Counted from the first letter of the stretch, positions 36,179 to 48,147 are shown. The stretch: 64,000 nt of DNA from Spiroplasma endosymbiont of Atherix ibis (GCF_964020005.1 NZ_OZ026474.1:868001-932000), one strand, 5' to 3'. Notes: generated from the letters alone by a model not told the origin. Translations and numbers: made by a program.

Positions 36179-39174
36179 TATATCTCTTTAATAACTTCAA
36201 GTAAAACAGCATTTATTTTATTATTAAATTTTTGAGTTTTTATTTTAATAATTAAATTTTTACCTAAATTTAACTTAGACTTGAAACTTTCATAAACTAA
36301 TGAGAAAACTGTAATCATCATTGTTTCAGTTTCATCTACAATATCAAGAAAGCCCATTTCATTACCATTTTTATCTTTTTTAGTAACAATATTTTCTATA
36401 TTAATTAAAACTTCACAAATAATACCTTCATTTTTTAAAGTATTTAAAGTTCTTAATTTATTTCCATTAATTATTTTTTTTCTAATAATCGATAAAGGAT
36501 GAGATGATACAAAAAATCCTAAATATTCTTTTTCAAAACCAATTATTTCTTCTGGTTTATATTTTCTTTTTTCTAATTCTAAAGTAATATCTGGATCATT
36601 TAATAAAGTTGCTGTTGAAGCTAAATTAAATATCTGTTCTTTTTTTAATATTAAATCTTTTCTTGAAAAACCAAAAAAATCAAAAGCTCCTGAATAAACT
36701 AAAGCAGTATATCTTTGCTCTATTAGACCTCTATCTTTCATATTTCCAATAAATAAAAGAATATTATTAAATGCTGCTTTATTTGTCTTAAATAGTTCTT
36801 TAATATTTTTTAAAAATTCTGGGCCAATATATTTAATTACATTTAAAGGTATGTTTATCATATTATTATGATAAACATAAACACTATTTGGATTTTTAAT
36901 TGTTGGGGGATTTACATTAAATCCTGAGTTTTTAACTTCATTTAAGTATTGTGAAGTTTTAACTTCATTTCTAATTGAACCATTTAATAAAGAACAATAA
37001 AAAGATGACTTATAATTAGCTTTTAAATATGCCATTCAATAACTTATTAGCGAATATGCAATAGCATGAGATTTATTAAATCCATATAATGCAAATTTTT
37101 CAATATAAGCTCATATTTTTGTTGCTTTATTACTACTATATTGATTTTTAATTGCTGATTGTATAAATTCTTCTTTAAATTGATTCATTAAATTTTTATC
37201 TTTTTTACCAATTGCTCGCCTAACAACATCTGCTCTACTTAAACTCATATTTGCAACTCTTTGAAGAATTTCCATAATTTGTTCTTGATAAACAATAATT
37301 CCAAATGTTGGTTGTAATATGTCTTCTATATTTTTATCAATAAAATATTTTAATTCTTTATTATTTTTTCTTTCAATAAATAAAGGAATATTGTCTTGTG
37401 GTCCTGGTCTATATAAAGCACTAGTTAAAGCTATATCATCAACTGAATTAACTTTCATTTTAATCAAAACATCTGTCATTCCAGATGATTCTAATTGAAA
37501 TATACCACTTGTATCACCATTTCTTAATAATTCAAATGTTTTTTTATCATTTAAAGGGATATTTTCTAAAACAACATCTACTTTATCTACTATTTTAATG
37601 TTTTTTAAAATTTCTTGAATTATTGAAAGATTTCTTAAACCAAGAATATCTGTTTTAATTAAACCTATTTCTTCTAAATAATTCATTGAAAATTGAGTTT
37701 GTGAAATTCCATTAATACCAATTTTTATTGGTAAAACTTTATATAAGTCAATATCTGAAAATACTACTCCAGCTGCGTGAGTTCCAGTTTGTCTTGGCAA
37801 TCCAATTATTTTTTCACTTATTTCAAAAATTTGAGGATACTTATCTTTATATTTTCTAAGTGCTTCACTATCTTCTAAAGCAAGTGATAAATTCTTTACA
37901 TTTTTTTCATTAATTTGTTTTGTCATATGATTTATATCATTTATAGACACATCAAAAATTCTTCCACAATCACGCAAAGCATTTTTTATCCCAATTGTTT
38001 GAAAAGTTGTTATTGTTGCAAAATGATTTTTTCCATATTTATTAAATAAATACTCTAAAATTTCTTCTCTTCTATCATCTTGAAAATCAAGATCAATATC
38101 TGGAAGTGTTATTCTATCTATATTTAAAAATCTTTCAAACAAAAGATTTCATTCAATAGGATCTAATTTTGTAATTTTTAAAAGAAAAGCTACTAAACTT
38201 CCTGCAGCAGATCCTCTACCTGGACCATATAAAATCTTTAATCTAATACATTCACAAATTATGTCATGAACTATTAAAAAATAATCTTCAAATCCCATTT
38301 TACTAATAACTTCTAATTCATAATATAATCTAGATTTATAAAGTTCTTTATTTAAATTATTTTTCAACAATAAATATTCTTCTAGTAACTCCTCACATAT
38401 TATTTTTAAGTATTCTTTTGAAGGCATTTTTTTACTATTTGGATATTTTAAAAAATGTTTTTTATAATTGAAAATATTTTCAATTTCAATTAAAGAAGAT
38501 ATTTTTAAAATATTATTTATATGATCTTCAACTTTTATATAATTTGAAACTAACTCTTTTGAAAAATAATAGTTCTTTTCTAAATTTGAAAGCTCTGTAA
38601 TTAATTTTCCTTCATTAATTGCAATTAAAGTCTTATAAACTGGATATTCATTTTTATGTAGAAAATTAATTTCATTTGTAAAAACTACATTAGAATACTT
38701 TTTAAAATAAGAAAAATTTTGTTTTGTAATTCCTATATAAAAATTTTCCTCTTTTAATATTAATTTAAATTTTTCTAAATATTTATCAACATTTTCAATT
38801 GAAAAACTAGAAATAACTATAAGATCATTAGAAATTATTTTTCAAAATAAGTCTTCTAAGTTTTCTAAATTAATTTTATCATTTTGATTAATATAAGAAC
38901 TAATATAACTTATTTCTTCAAAACCTTTATTATTTTTTGTATATATTAAAATATTTCCAAAAGATAAGTCAAAGCTTAAACCAATAACTGGTTTAAGCTT
39001 TTTTTCTTTTGCTTTTTCATAAAACTCTGCAGCACCATACATTGTATTTTTATCAGAATAAAAGGCAAAATCATGATTATTTAACTTTAAAAAATTCAAA
39101 TAATCTTCTATTCTAATTGTAGAATTTAAAAAATTATAGCAACTTTGAACATTAAGTAAATTTAAAGATTCCAT
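36178..39174 (-). CDS. dnaE: DNA polymerase III subunit alpha, DnaE type
   Basis: 998-residue replicative polymerase of the smaller DnaE class, distinct from PolC. An N-terminal PHP domain (AFYSDKNTMYGAAEFYEKAK) is followed by KMGFEDYFLIVHDI and GPGRGSAAGSLVAF, the catalytic palm LPDIDLDFQDDRREEIL with two Asp, and TGTHAAGVV. A helix-hairpin-helix and an OB domain follow near the end. Four stretches interrupted by TGA are one frame; I checked two of the gaps. The start at 39174 has a GAGG site. Confidence 0.95.
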
Positions 39175-39487
39175 ATAAGACCTCACTTTTCTTATTTTAC
39201 ATCATTAATAAGAAAACATCATTTTATTAATTTAAACATATTATGTTAAATACATTTTTTATAATTAGATTTATATTTCATTATAAAATAAGTACAAAAA
39301 AATATTTTTTAAGAATTATTCTATTTTACTTTTAAATTAAATATTAAAAAATCTTCTAAATTAGAAAAATCAATATTATGATATTATTTTTATCATAAGT
39401 TCTATATTTAGAAGATTATATCAAAATAAATTTGTAAACTATTTAAATATATTTAATTTTAATTATCTCATTAAAGAAAAATTTAAA
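39175..39487. other. Gene-free interval with nested inverted repeats
   Basis: 313 bases without a gene. An 11-bp inverted repeat, ATCTTCTAAAT (39351-39361) and ATTTAGAAGAT (39406-39416), encloses a second 8-bp hairpin TTATGATA/TATCATAA (39376-39383, 39391-39398). On the minus strand a T-rich stretch follows, so it may simply terminate the gene ending at 39488, but the nested form is unusual. I see nothing else here beyond AT-rich sequence, which must include the dnaE promoter. Confidence 0.5.
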
Positions 39488-40255
39488 CTAACTCGAGATA
39501 GTTTTCATTTCAGATAATCTCAACTCTTCATTATTTAAAATCAAGAAAAAAAATTCTATTAGAATCTCTGGTATTTTACTAGATTCGTATAAATTTTGAT
39601 CTACTATAATTTGTAAATTTAATGAATTTTTTATATAAGTTGAAAACAAAAAACCATTAGCTCTTAAATATCAAAAAAATATTTTTATTTTTTTATAATT
39701 ATCTTCTTTATTCTTTAAATTAGAAATTTTTCTTTTTAAGATTTTTTGAACTCTTTGAAAATGTTTATCAACTTCTCTAATTTTACTTATATCTTTTAAT
39801 TCAAAAGATTTATAATTTAAATTCTTTGTAATTTCTAGTCTCAATTTTTCAAATTCTTCTAATGCTTCTTCTTTAGTTAAAAACTTCACTTTTTTTATTT
39901 TTTTATTTAAAAAATAAGGAAATATTAAAATTTCTAATAAACAAATAAAATATATAAATGAAATTACAATAATATAACTTAAAAATTCTTTCTCTTCTGG
40001 TTTTATAAAAAGAGCTGCTCAAATATATAAAGAAGTTATTAAAACAAAAACAATTAAAGTTTGAATATAAAACTGATAAAGCTCTTTTTTTAAAACTAAA
40101 AAGTCTTTTTTAAATTTACTATAGCTACTAAATACATTAACTACATTTTCTATTTTAGTTATATAAACTGAAATTGAAAGTTGAAGAAGACATGGTACTA
40201 ATATAATAAATATGAGTCCTCCAAGTAATAAAACTGAATAACCTATTAAATCCAT
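39488..40255 (-). CDS. Membrane protein with two N-terminal helices, unknown
   Basis: 255 residues. Helices near residues 5-27 and 64-82 plus another near 92-112, followed by a Lys/Glu-rich cytoplasmic region likely to form a coiled coil (LTKEEALEEFEKLRLEITKN). Two TGA Trp codons. Only a weak ribosome binding site. It lies 16 bases downstream of a decayed membrane gene. No family recognised. Confidence 0.6.
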
Positions 40256-40271
40256 TTTTTATTTCTCTTTT

Positions 40272-41225
40272 CTAAAAGTTATAATTGATTCAACTTACAA
40301 CTGCTAATGCAACCGATATAACTGCTGTTACTTCCGGCATAGCTCAAATAAATGGTGTTGCTGTTGCTGTAAAACTTACTAATACTAATTTAGCAATTTT
40401 CCCCAAAGCCTGACCTGCATTTATTCCTGCATTAAGTGCATTTCCAGCTTTTTATCATTTTCCTGTTTCTTTATTATAAGCTAGTAAAGCACTTGATAAA
40501 CCTGCTGTTACAAGACCTGAACATATTGAAATTGCTGTACAGCCTGCTGCTCATGGAATAGTTGCTCCAAAAGTTCAAGGAGCAGCTACATAAAAGCCAG
40601 CTGCTGCAACTGCTGCAGCAGCAGTTAAAGTTACAAATGAAATCTTTGCAGTTTTTAATCTTGATACAAGTTCTCTATTTTTTTGATAAACGCTTGAAAA
40701 TAAAGTATTATATTTTTCTACATTTTCACTATTATTTAAATAATTAAAAGCCTCTTTATAAGAATTTTTTAATTGTGTTTCTTCTAAATATAAGTTATTT
40801 AATTCACTATAATTTTTCTCTTTATATGCTGATATTTGTTTATTATATTCTTCCTTAAATTGAGGATATTTGTCTTTAATAAAGTCTAATGCTTTATATA
40901 AGCTAATATCTTGTTTAATAAATTCATTAATTAATTTTTCAGATTCTTCTTTTGCTTTTTGCAAAGAAATATATTTAATAGAGTTTTGATTTAACTTGTT
41001 AACTATATTTTTATTGTTAGATACATCATTTACAAATTGTAATGGTATATCTTCATTAAAAATATCAAAAGTCATTTTTTTCACTTCTGCTCATTCTATA
41101 GAATTCAAATTCTTTTCATCACTTTTTACATTATTATGAATAACATTTTTTGTTGAAGATAATGTTACACTAAAAGATGAGGATGTTAATCCCACTGATG
41201 TTAAAATTGATAATAATTTTTTCAT
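40272..41225 (-). pseudogene. Secreted/membrane protein interrupted by an in-frame TAA
   Basis: 318-codon frame starting MKKLLSILTSVGLTSSSFSV (signal peptide, AAGGAA site). A Lys/Glu-rich helical middle follows (to about residue 195), then Ala/Gly-rich hydrophobic segments. TAA at 40452-40454 falls after YNKETGKW. The same frame continues with KAGNALNAGINAGQALGKIA and a further hydrophobic segment for about 60 codons to TAG at 40272. The pattern fits a lost Trp (TGA to TAA). The truncated 257-residue product may still be made. Confidence 0.65.
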
Positions 41226-41474
41226 ATATAATTCCTTTTAAACTATCTTTCTATGCATTAATTATATCTTAATAACAATTAAATATTATTTTTATAATAT
41301 ATAAAACTCTTTTAAGTTTTGTATTTTTTATATGAAACTTATTTTCATTTTTCATTTATATTTTTATAGCTAAATAAAAACAAAAAAAATCTCTTGAGCT
41401 ATAGAACTAATAATGTTTTATATCATCAACTCTATAACTTAAAGATTAAATCTACAACTTAAATAAATAGTACT
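41226..41474. other. AT-rich intergenic interval
   Basis: 249 bases with no credible frame. It should hold the promoter of the gene starting at 41225 (a TATAAT-like element is readable on the minus strand) and the 3' region of the J-domain gene, but no clear hairpin terminator is visible. Confidence 0.4.
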
Positions 41475-41882
41475 TTATTTTATTCTATTAAAATCTTCTA
41501 CAATTGTTTCATAAGCATTATTAATTTTTGTCATTTCTGCTTGTGCTTCAACATTATTTGGGTTTTTATCAGGATGATTTTTTTTAGCCAATTCTATATA
41601 TCTTTTCTTAACTTCCTTTAAAGAACATCCTCTAACTAAGCCAAGAGCTTGATAAGCTTGATCTAATTGAGAATATCCTTGATAAAAATCTGAATAAGAT
41701 TGTGATTGATCATAGTCTGCTCCCCCAACAGTATCTTCATCTGAGTATCGACTTTGACTATTATCAAGATTTCTTGTTTTTCCCCCATTTCTTCGTTTTC
41801 TTCCACCAAAAATCATATCTATTATTAAAACTATAAAAATAGCATTTAATATTCTTAAAAAAAATCTTAATAATTCATCCAT
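41475..41882 (-). CDS. Membrane-anchored J-domain (DnaJ-like) protein
   Basis: 135 residues: one N-terminal membrane helix (residues about 5-24), a polar Gly/Ser/Asp/Gln linker with repeated Tyr-Ser (SQSYSDFYQGYSQ), and a C-terminal J domain with the HPD tripeptide in KKNHPDKNPNN. J domains stimulate the Hsp70 DnaK. The reversed order (anchor first, J domain last, no zinc finger) makes it a type III J protein that would recruit DnaK to the membrane. A short membrane protein gene lies 15 bases upstream. Confidence 0.85.
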   Translation of the reverse strand: MDELLRFFLRILNAIFIVLIIDMIFGGRKRRNGGKTRNLDNSQSRYSDEDTVGGADYDQSQSYSDFYQGYSQLDQAYQALGLVRGCSLKEVKKRYIELAKKNHPDKNPNNVEAQAEMTKINNAYETIVEDFNRIK

Positions 41883-41897
41883 AATTTAACTCTTTTT

Positions 41898-42191
41898 CTA
41901 TTTAGTAACAAGTCACACTATTAATAAAACTATTAATAATAATATAATTATATATGCTGCTAACTTATAAATGAAATAATTAGCTTTCCCTTTTTTGTTT
42001 TTATTACTATTTTCAGGTTTTTTATCTTTTGAACTTTGTTTTTTTAGTTCAGTTATAGTTAGAGAATCATCTTTATAATTATCAATTTCAAACTCTTGTT
42101 CATAACCTAATGTTTCATTGTTAATTATATTACCATTAAAAACTCCAAACTTATTATTTTGTTCTTTTTTTTTCTTTTTACTGCTTCTCAA
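41898..42191 (-). CDS. Small tail-anchored membrane protein
   Basis: 97 residues: a Lys-rich N-terminus (SSKKKKKEQ), an acidic/polar middle, another Lys cluster and one C-terminal membrane helix (about 73-93) ending VWLVTK. The start is TTG at 42191, supported by an AAGGTG site; it overlaps the end of thiI by 14 bases. No family recognised. Adjacent to the membrane J-domain gene. Confidence 0.6.
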
Positions 42192-43365
42192 CTAATTCAC
42201 CTTCTTTTCATATATATATTTTAATTAAATTTTTAATAGTATACTCAATCATTTCATCTAATAGTAAATTTTCTTCTTGTTTGATAGCTATAAATGTTTT
42301 TGGTTTTGTAACAGTATTTTTAGGAACATACATTGAACATACATCATCAAAAGGTAATATTGATATATTATAAGTGTCTATTTTTTTTGAAATTTTTATA
42401 ATTTCTTCTTTATCATATGTTAATAAAGGTCTTAATATTAGTAAATCAGATACTTGATTTATAACATGAATTGATTCAATTGTTTGACTTGCAACTTGTC
42501 CTAAAGATTCTCCTGTAATAATTGCTTGTGCTCCAATAATGTTTGATAACTTATTTGCAATTCTTATAAAGATTCTTCTCATAATTGTAATTCTATATGA
42601 TTCTTCTTTAATATGCATTAGCTCTTTTAGAATCATATAAAAATCACAAATATAAAGTGAAAAATTAGCTTGATTATATTTTTCAATTTTACTTGCTAAT
42701 TCAAAAACTTTATTTAATGCTTCTTTAGAAGTGTGAGGAGGTGTCATAAAATGTAAAAAATCAACTTGCATTCCTCTTTTTAAAGATAAGAAACTTGCAA
42801 CAGGTGAATCAATTCCTCCACTTAATAATGACAATCCTTTACCACTTACTCCAACAGGAAGTCCTTTTAAAGCACTAATTCTAGATGTAAATATAAATGC
42901 TCCATTATGTTTTATAATAACTGTTAATTTTAATTGGGGATTGTGTACATCTACTTTAATATTTTGATTATTTTTTAATATATTTACAGCTATTTTAGTT
43001 TTTAAATCTTGAGAGCTTAGAGCAAAACCTTTATCTTTTCTTTCAACTTCAACTTTAAAAGTTCCTAAATAATTTTTAGTTATTTCCAAAGTTTTATCTA
43101 AAATAATCTCTTCATTTTTTTCAACAATTTCTACAATTGATAAAGAGTAAATACCAAAAATATTTTGTAATATACTACATATTTCATCTAATTTTGATTG
43201 CTCTTTTATTTCTAAAACTAAACTATTATGATCTTTTCTATAAACTATAATATCTTTATATTTTTTTAGTTTAAATTTTATATTTTGTATTAACTTACTT
43301 ATAAAAGAATTTCTATTATTTCCTTTTAAAGTTAATTCCCCATATCTTATTAAGATGTTTTTCAT
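42178..43365 (-). CDS. thiI: tRNA 4-thiouridine synthetase ThiI
   Basis: Sulfur transferase forming s4U8 in tRNA (and sometimes thiamine thiazole). 395 residues: N-terminal ferredoxin-like/THUMP domain beginning ILIRYGELTLKGNNR, then the PP-loop SGGIDSPVASFLS, then the AANH-like domain with GESLGQVASQTIESI. No C-terminal rhodanese domain, as in Firmicutes. A GAGGT site precedes the ATG, and the stop is 12 bases from the upstream ezrA-like gene's end. Thiamine synthesis seems unlikely, so tRNA is the probable substrate. Confidence 0.95.
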
Positions 43366-43376
43366 TAATTACCTCT

Positions 43377-45131
43377 TTATCTAATTCGATTTTCTTTCAA
43401 TTTCATTAACATTTGTAAAGAGTAACCAATTAGTTGATCTAATTCTCTTTCTTTGAATAATTTCTCACAATTATAAATAACTTGTTCAATTCCTTCAACT
43501 TTACCAACATATCTTTCTAAATACACAATTATTTCTTGTGAAATATAATCTAAAAAAATTGTATCATTTAGATCTCTTGCAAGTATAAGTGTATCTTGAT
43601 TACATTTTTCAATTTCATTTGATACTTTTTCTTTTTCTTCTTGAGTTGATATTTTTTTTAAATTTTCACGTGAGAATTTTAATAATCTCAAGTGTAATTC
43701 TTGAATTGAATCTATAAATCTTTCCAATTCATAAATTGATTTAAATTGATTAATTTTCACATCAAGTTGATTTAAAATTGATTGAATAAAAATAACTTGA
43801 TTAACTAACGAATCAATATTTGTACTTTTGCTTTCAACTATTTTTGCTGACTTTTCTAATGCAGACATATCTTTTAACGATTGTTCCATTAATGCCAACA
43901 TTTGATTTTTAATTTCAAATAAATTAATTTCTTCTCCACTATTAGTTCCTAAATCAATTTGAGAAAATAATAAATCAGCTTTAGTTTTTGTTTTTATAAA
44001 AGATGCTTTAGCAATTTCAAATTCATTTCTTTCTTTTGAAAATTGCTTTGTAATATCTTCAATTTTTGTAAAATCTCTTTCAAGTAATCTTGATGAATGC
44101 TCTATCATATCAAATTTATTTCTAATACTTGGTGTTTTAACTTCAAAAAATGATTTTAAATTATCTTCATTTTCAACTTCACTTTTAAATGTATTTATTT
44201 GATTAAATACTTCTTTTAAAGTTCTATTAGCCTTTTTAAATTGTAATTTTTGCAATTCATTATTAATTTTAATTCTTAAATTATCTATAGAATTTTCAAG
44301 CTCTCCAAATTTCATTGCATTTAAATGTAAGCTCTTTTTAACAGGTCCAAAAGTTATATGTTTATTTTTTAATTCAATCATCATTTGAGGAATAACTGTT
44401 GTTATTGTTGATATAACATAAGGAATTGAATCTAAAAGCTCAATTAAAAAAATTAAAGCCTGATCTATTTTTAATAAATAATCTCAACTTTCTTTATATC
44501 TTCCTTCATCTAATTTAAAATAAAATTCTTCAAAAAGACTTTCTATTTGGTCAATTGTATCTTTTAATTTAGCTTGATCAATTGCAATATCTTTAAATGT
44601 TGTCATAATAACTTCATCTTTTAATATTCTAAATAACTCTTTTTGAAAAGTTAAAGAATCTCTTTGAATAAACTCAATTTCTAAATTATTCATTGTTTCA
44701 ATAAAGATTTCATGAACACTTTTATTAATAGTCATTGTTTTTTGATAAACAGCTTGAAATTTTTTCAAATTTTTAAGATTTGGTCTAGTATTTTTTTTAT
44801 CTTCTATTAATTCTACAAAATCACGAAATACTTTTTGTAATTCTATTTCAAAAAGTATTTCGTATTTAGTTCTTCAAATCATTAATTCTTTTTCAAAACT
44901 TCCTGTTTCATCAAAAATCATTGATATTCTCATTAGACGATATTTTAATGGTGATTTTTTTAAATCATCTATTAAATCAATTGTTTTTGCAGCAATTTGA
45001 AGAATTCTTTTGTATATGCTCATTAAAACTAAAATAACTATTGCTGCAAAAAGGCAAGTAAAAAATATACATATTGCGCTTATGTATATTGGATTTTTAA
45101 ATATTTGATCAATATCTCATAGAGGCTTCAT
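43377..45131 (-). CDS. ezrA: EzrA-like septation ring regulator
   Basis: 584 residues: a short N-terminal stretch, one membrane helix (about residues 13-37), then long coiled-coil with regular heptads to the end, the EzrA layout. In Firmicutes EzrA restrains FtsZ ring assembly and links division to the envelope. Primary sequence similarity is only moderate by eye, so the name rests on architecture. AAGGAA site before the ATG. Divergent from rpsD. Confidence 0.7.
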
Positions 45132-45215
45132 ATTTTTACTTCCTTAAAATCAAAATCATTATATCATATACAAAATTATTCAGTATTTTTTTCAAATAAG
45201 TTATTTTTTAAACCT

Positions 45216-45396
45216 AATTTGATATATAATTATTTTTGGTTAATCTGCAATTAAACACTGTAAAATAATTAGTCTATAACTTATATAAAAGTAACCCCTG
45301 CAGATGAAGGGCGAAATATAGACTTCCTTTACTGGAGTTTAACTTTAGTTATGATTTTCCAAATAATATATTTAATAGAAAAAAGAGGATATAAAA
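45216..45396 (+). promoter_or_regulatory. Structured 5' leader of rpsD, probable autoregulatory RNA
   Basis: A TATAAT-like -10 near 45216 is followed by a leader of about 160 bases containing the only GC-richer island in the area. AGTCTATA (45271-45278) pairs perfectly with TATAGACT (45317-45324). Inside lie a hairpin ACTT/AAGT (45279-45292) and a CCC/GGG hairpin (45295-45311). This gives a three-way junction, and a TAAC/GTTA hairpin follows. In Bacillus, S4 represses its own rpsD through a folded leader; this may be the mollicute counterpart. Confidence 0.6.
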
Positions 45397-46014
45397 GTGT
45401 CAAGATATACAGGATCTACATTTAAAAAAGCTAGAAGATATGGATTTTCTATCTTAGAAACTGGTAAAGAGTTCTCAAAAGGTAAAAAAAGAACTACTGC
45501 ACCAGGTCAACATGGTGCAAGAAGATCAAAACTATCAGGTTATGGTCAACAAATGCAAGAAAAACAAAAAGTTAAATTTATGTATGGTTTAACAGAAAGA
45601 CAATTTAGAAATACTTATGCAAGAGCTAAAAAAATTAAAGGAATTACAGGAACAATTTTCTTACAGCAATTAGAATCAAGATTAGATAATGTGATTTACA
45701 GAATGGGATTATCTTTAACAAGACAAGGTGCAAGACAATTAGTTTCACACAGTCATATTTTAGTTAATGGTAAAAAATTAGATATTCCTTCATATTCAGT
45801 TAAAATTGGAGACATAATTTCAGTTAAAGATAAAATGCAAAAAAATGATAAAATTGTTGAATCATTGGCATCAAATGCTGGAACAGTTGAATTTGTAAAA
45901 TTTGACAAAACAAAAATGACAGGTTCATTACTAAGGTTGCCAGAAAGAAAAGAATTAAATCAAGAAATTAATGAAGCATTAATTGTTGAATGATATAATC
46001 GTTTAATTAAATAA
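45397..46014 (+). CDS. rpsD: 30S ribosomal protein S4
   Basis: Primary 16S rRNA-binding and ribosome fidelity protein. 205 residues, GTG start with AAAGAGG upstream. [22 protein letters not shown], the [17 protein letters not shown] block, the S4 domain [35 protein letters not shown], and an end [26 protein letters not shown], including a TGA Trp. No N-terminal zinc Cys motif. Single-gene unit. Confidence 0.98.
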
Positions 46015-46045
46015 TAAAAAGGCAATATTATCTATTGCTTTTTTT
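46015..46045 (+). terminator. Intrinsic terminator after rpsD
   Basis: A-run plus GGCAAT pairs with ATTGC plus seven T across a seven-base loop (one G-U pair). Confidence 0.7.
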
Positions 46046-46077
46046 AAAATAAAAATTAATAAGAATAATTAATTATT

Positions 46078-46587
46078 TTATTCTCTAATTACTTTATCAT
46101 TAATTAAATCTATAATTTTAGATGGTTTTCCATTAAGTTCTCCATCTCAAAAAACTTCGTTTACATTTTTATTAAACAAATCCAATTCCTCTTTTTTATT
46201 TAAATACGGATTGTTGGAATAATTAACACTTGTTGAAAATATTAATCCTGTTTTATTAATTATGCTTAGCAAATCCTTTCTTTTAACTTTTCTTAAAGCT
46301 ATACTTCCATTTTCTTTAGTATTAACTATTTGAGTAATTGGAATTTTAGATTTAGCATTTTTTTTAAATTTCTTATTGATATTAATAATTTTTTTTACTT
46401 GCTTTAATTTAGAAAATAATACAATTAATTTTTTTGATTCTTGAGATTTTTTAATTTTATTAACTCTTATTCTATTTTCTTCATTATATAAAGCACTCAG
46501 TCCATATATACTATCTGTTGGCAATATTATAACTTTATTTTCTTTTAAAAGATTTATTGCTTTTAAAATATCGTTTTTTGTTAACAT
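46078..46587 (-). CDS. tsaC: Threonylcarbamoyl-AMP synthase, TsaC/YrdC domain
   Basis: First step of the t6A37 tRNA modification. 169 residues with VIILPTDSIYGLSAL (the YrdC PTdt-YgL block), a basic K-R-x-SQ-x-K motif in KIKKSQESKKLIVLF, ALRKVKR and STSVNYSNNPYLN. Short form without the SUA5 C-terminal domain. TGA Trp once near the end. The ATG overlaps the stop of the upstream short-chain dehydrogenase. Confidence 0.9.
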
Positions 46588-47387
46588 TATTTTATTTTCC
46601 TTTGATATTTATAAACTGAATTTAGAATAATGTGCTCTGGGATTACTTTTGTTAATTTTTTAGCTAATTTATTAAAAGTTCCAAATATAATATAGTTTTT
46701 CTTTTTTACTTTTAAAGCTTTTTTTAAACTATTTTTTGCATAAACAGAAGAACTCATAGATTTTGATTTATTTCTTAATTTCGCTCTTTGTTCACTACTA
46801 CTTCTATTTCAAAAATCGGTTTTTAAAGCTCCTGGACAAATAGTTACAACTCTTACATTAGATTTAAGTTTTTTTAATTCTGTATTTATTGCTACACCAA
46901 AACTTAAAACATATGCTTTTGAAGCATAATAGCTTGAAAAAACTGGACCTGGTGTAAAAGAACCCATTGAAGCAATATTTATAACTCTACCTTTATTTTT
47001 TTCCATAAAATACTGTGTAAATTTTTTAGTAATTATATGAAGTGATTTAATATTTAAATCAATCATGTTCATCTCTTTTTCCAAATCTGTTTGATAAAAA
47101 TAGCCTCAAACTCCATAACCAGCATTATTTATAACTATTTCAATATCTAATTTTTTTGATTTTTCAAAAAGTTTATATGCATTTTTTAAATCACTTAAAT
47201 CCAAATCTCAAGTTTCAATTTTAAAATTGCTATACTTTTTTTGTAGTTCTTTTAAACTATTTGTATTTCTTGCTACAGCAATGATGTTATACTGTAATTT
47301 TAACAATTCCTCACAATAAGCATAACCCAAACCTTTACTGGCACCAGTTACTATTGCATAAGCATCTTTATTTAGATTTTTTTTCAT
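46587..47387 (-). CDS. Short-chain dehydrogenase/reductase
   Basis: About 266 residues of the SDR fold. Nucleotide loop TGASKGLGYAYCEEL, the NNAGYG block in IVINNAGYGVWG, catalytic Ser in INIASMGS, and the YxxxK motif as YYASK. Substrate unknown; SDRs of this type reduce a variety of carbonyls. Two adjacent ATG codons (47390, 47387) are possible starts after a weak GAGA site. The gene begins inside the 3' end of pgsA (about 20 bases overlap) and ends on the tsaC start. Confidence 0.88.
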
Positions 47388-48033
47388 CATTTTTCTCTGT
47401 AGAACTATTAAATAAAACTTTTTTATTTGCATTTATATAAATTACAGCAGATCAAATTGAAAGAACTACTGTTATATACATTGGAATTAAAATAATTTGA
47501 TTAATTCATCCAAATTGATTGAAACTTTCTCAACATTGAGCTCCTAAAAAAAATAAAATACTCAATCCTACCATTTCTGCAGTTGCTCTAATTTTTCCCA
47601 TTTTATTTGCAGCCATTACAACAGCTGAATTTGCTAAAATTTGTCTTACAACATCTATTATAAAATCTCTACAAATTAAAATAATACATAATCATATTGG
47701 TAAAATACCAAAGCAAGCAAATATAATCAATACTGAATTAGTCAATAGTTTATCTGCAATTGCATCAAAAAACTTACCAAAATTAGTAACCATATTATAC
47801 TTTCTTGCAACATAGCCATCTAACATATCTGTTAAACTTGCTATTATAAACAGTATTCCTGCTATTAAATAAGTTAAAGGTAAATGATAATTTCCAATTG
47901 AAAATACATTTAAATTTCCTAGTTGTGTTATAGCTTCATAATTAACTCAAATAGCTGGTGTTAATAATAACAATATTACTATTACAGGTATTAACAATAC
48001 CCTTACAAATGTAATTTTATTTGCTAAATTCAT
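47368..48033 (-). CDS. pgsA: CDP-diacylglycerol-glycerol-3-phosphate 3-phosphatidyltransferase
   Basis: Makes phosphatidylglycerophosphate, precursor of phosphatidylglycerol and cardiolipin. 221 residues, about four to five membrane helices. The CDP-alcohol transferase signature D-G-x2-A-R-x8-G-x3-D-x3-D is intact in DGYVARKYNMVTNFGKFFD followed by AIAD. Many TGA Trp codons hide it in a standard reading. AGAGG site before the ATG at 48033. Joins PlsX, AcpP and FakA in membrane lipid synthesis. Confidence 0.94.
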
Positions 48034-48111
48034 AAGCTTGCCTCTTTTCACATATTTTTATTATAATACAACACTATTAACTAACCTAATTAATATTATT
48101 TAATTATATAA

Positions 48112-48147
48112 AAATAATAAAGATCACGAATACTCATGATCTTTATT
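48112..48147 (-). terminator. Intrinsic terminator
   Basis: Arms AATAAAGATCA and TGATCTTTATT (11 bp) with a 10-base loop and T-rich tail on the minus strand, at the stop of the gene ending at 48146. Confidence 0.7.
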
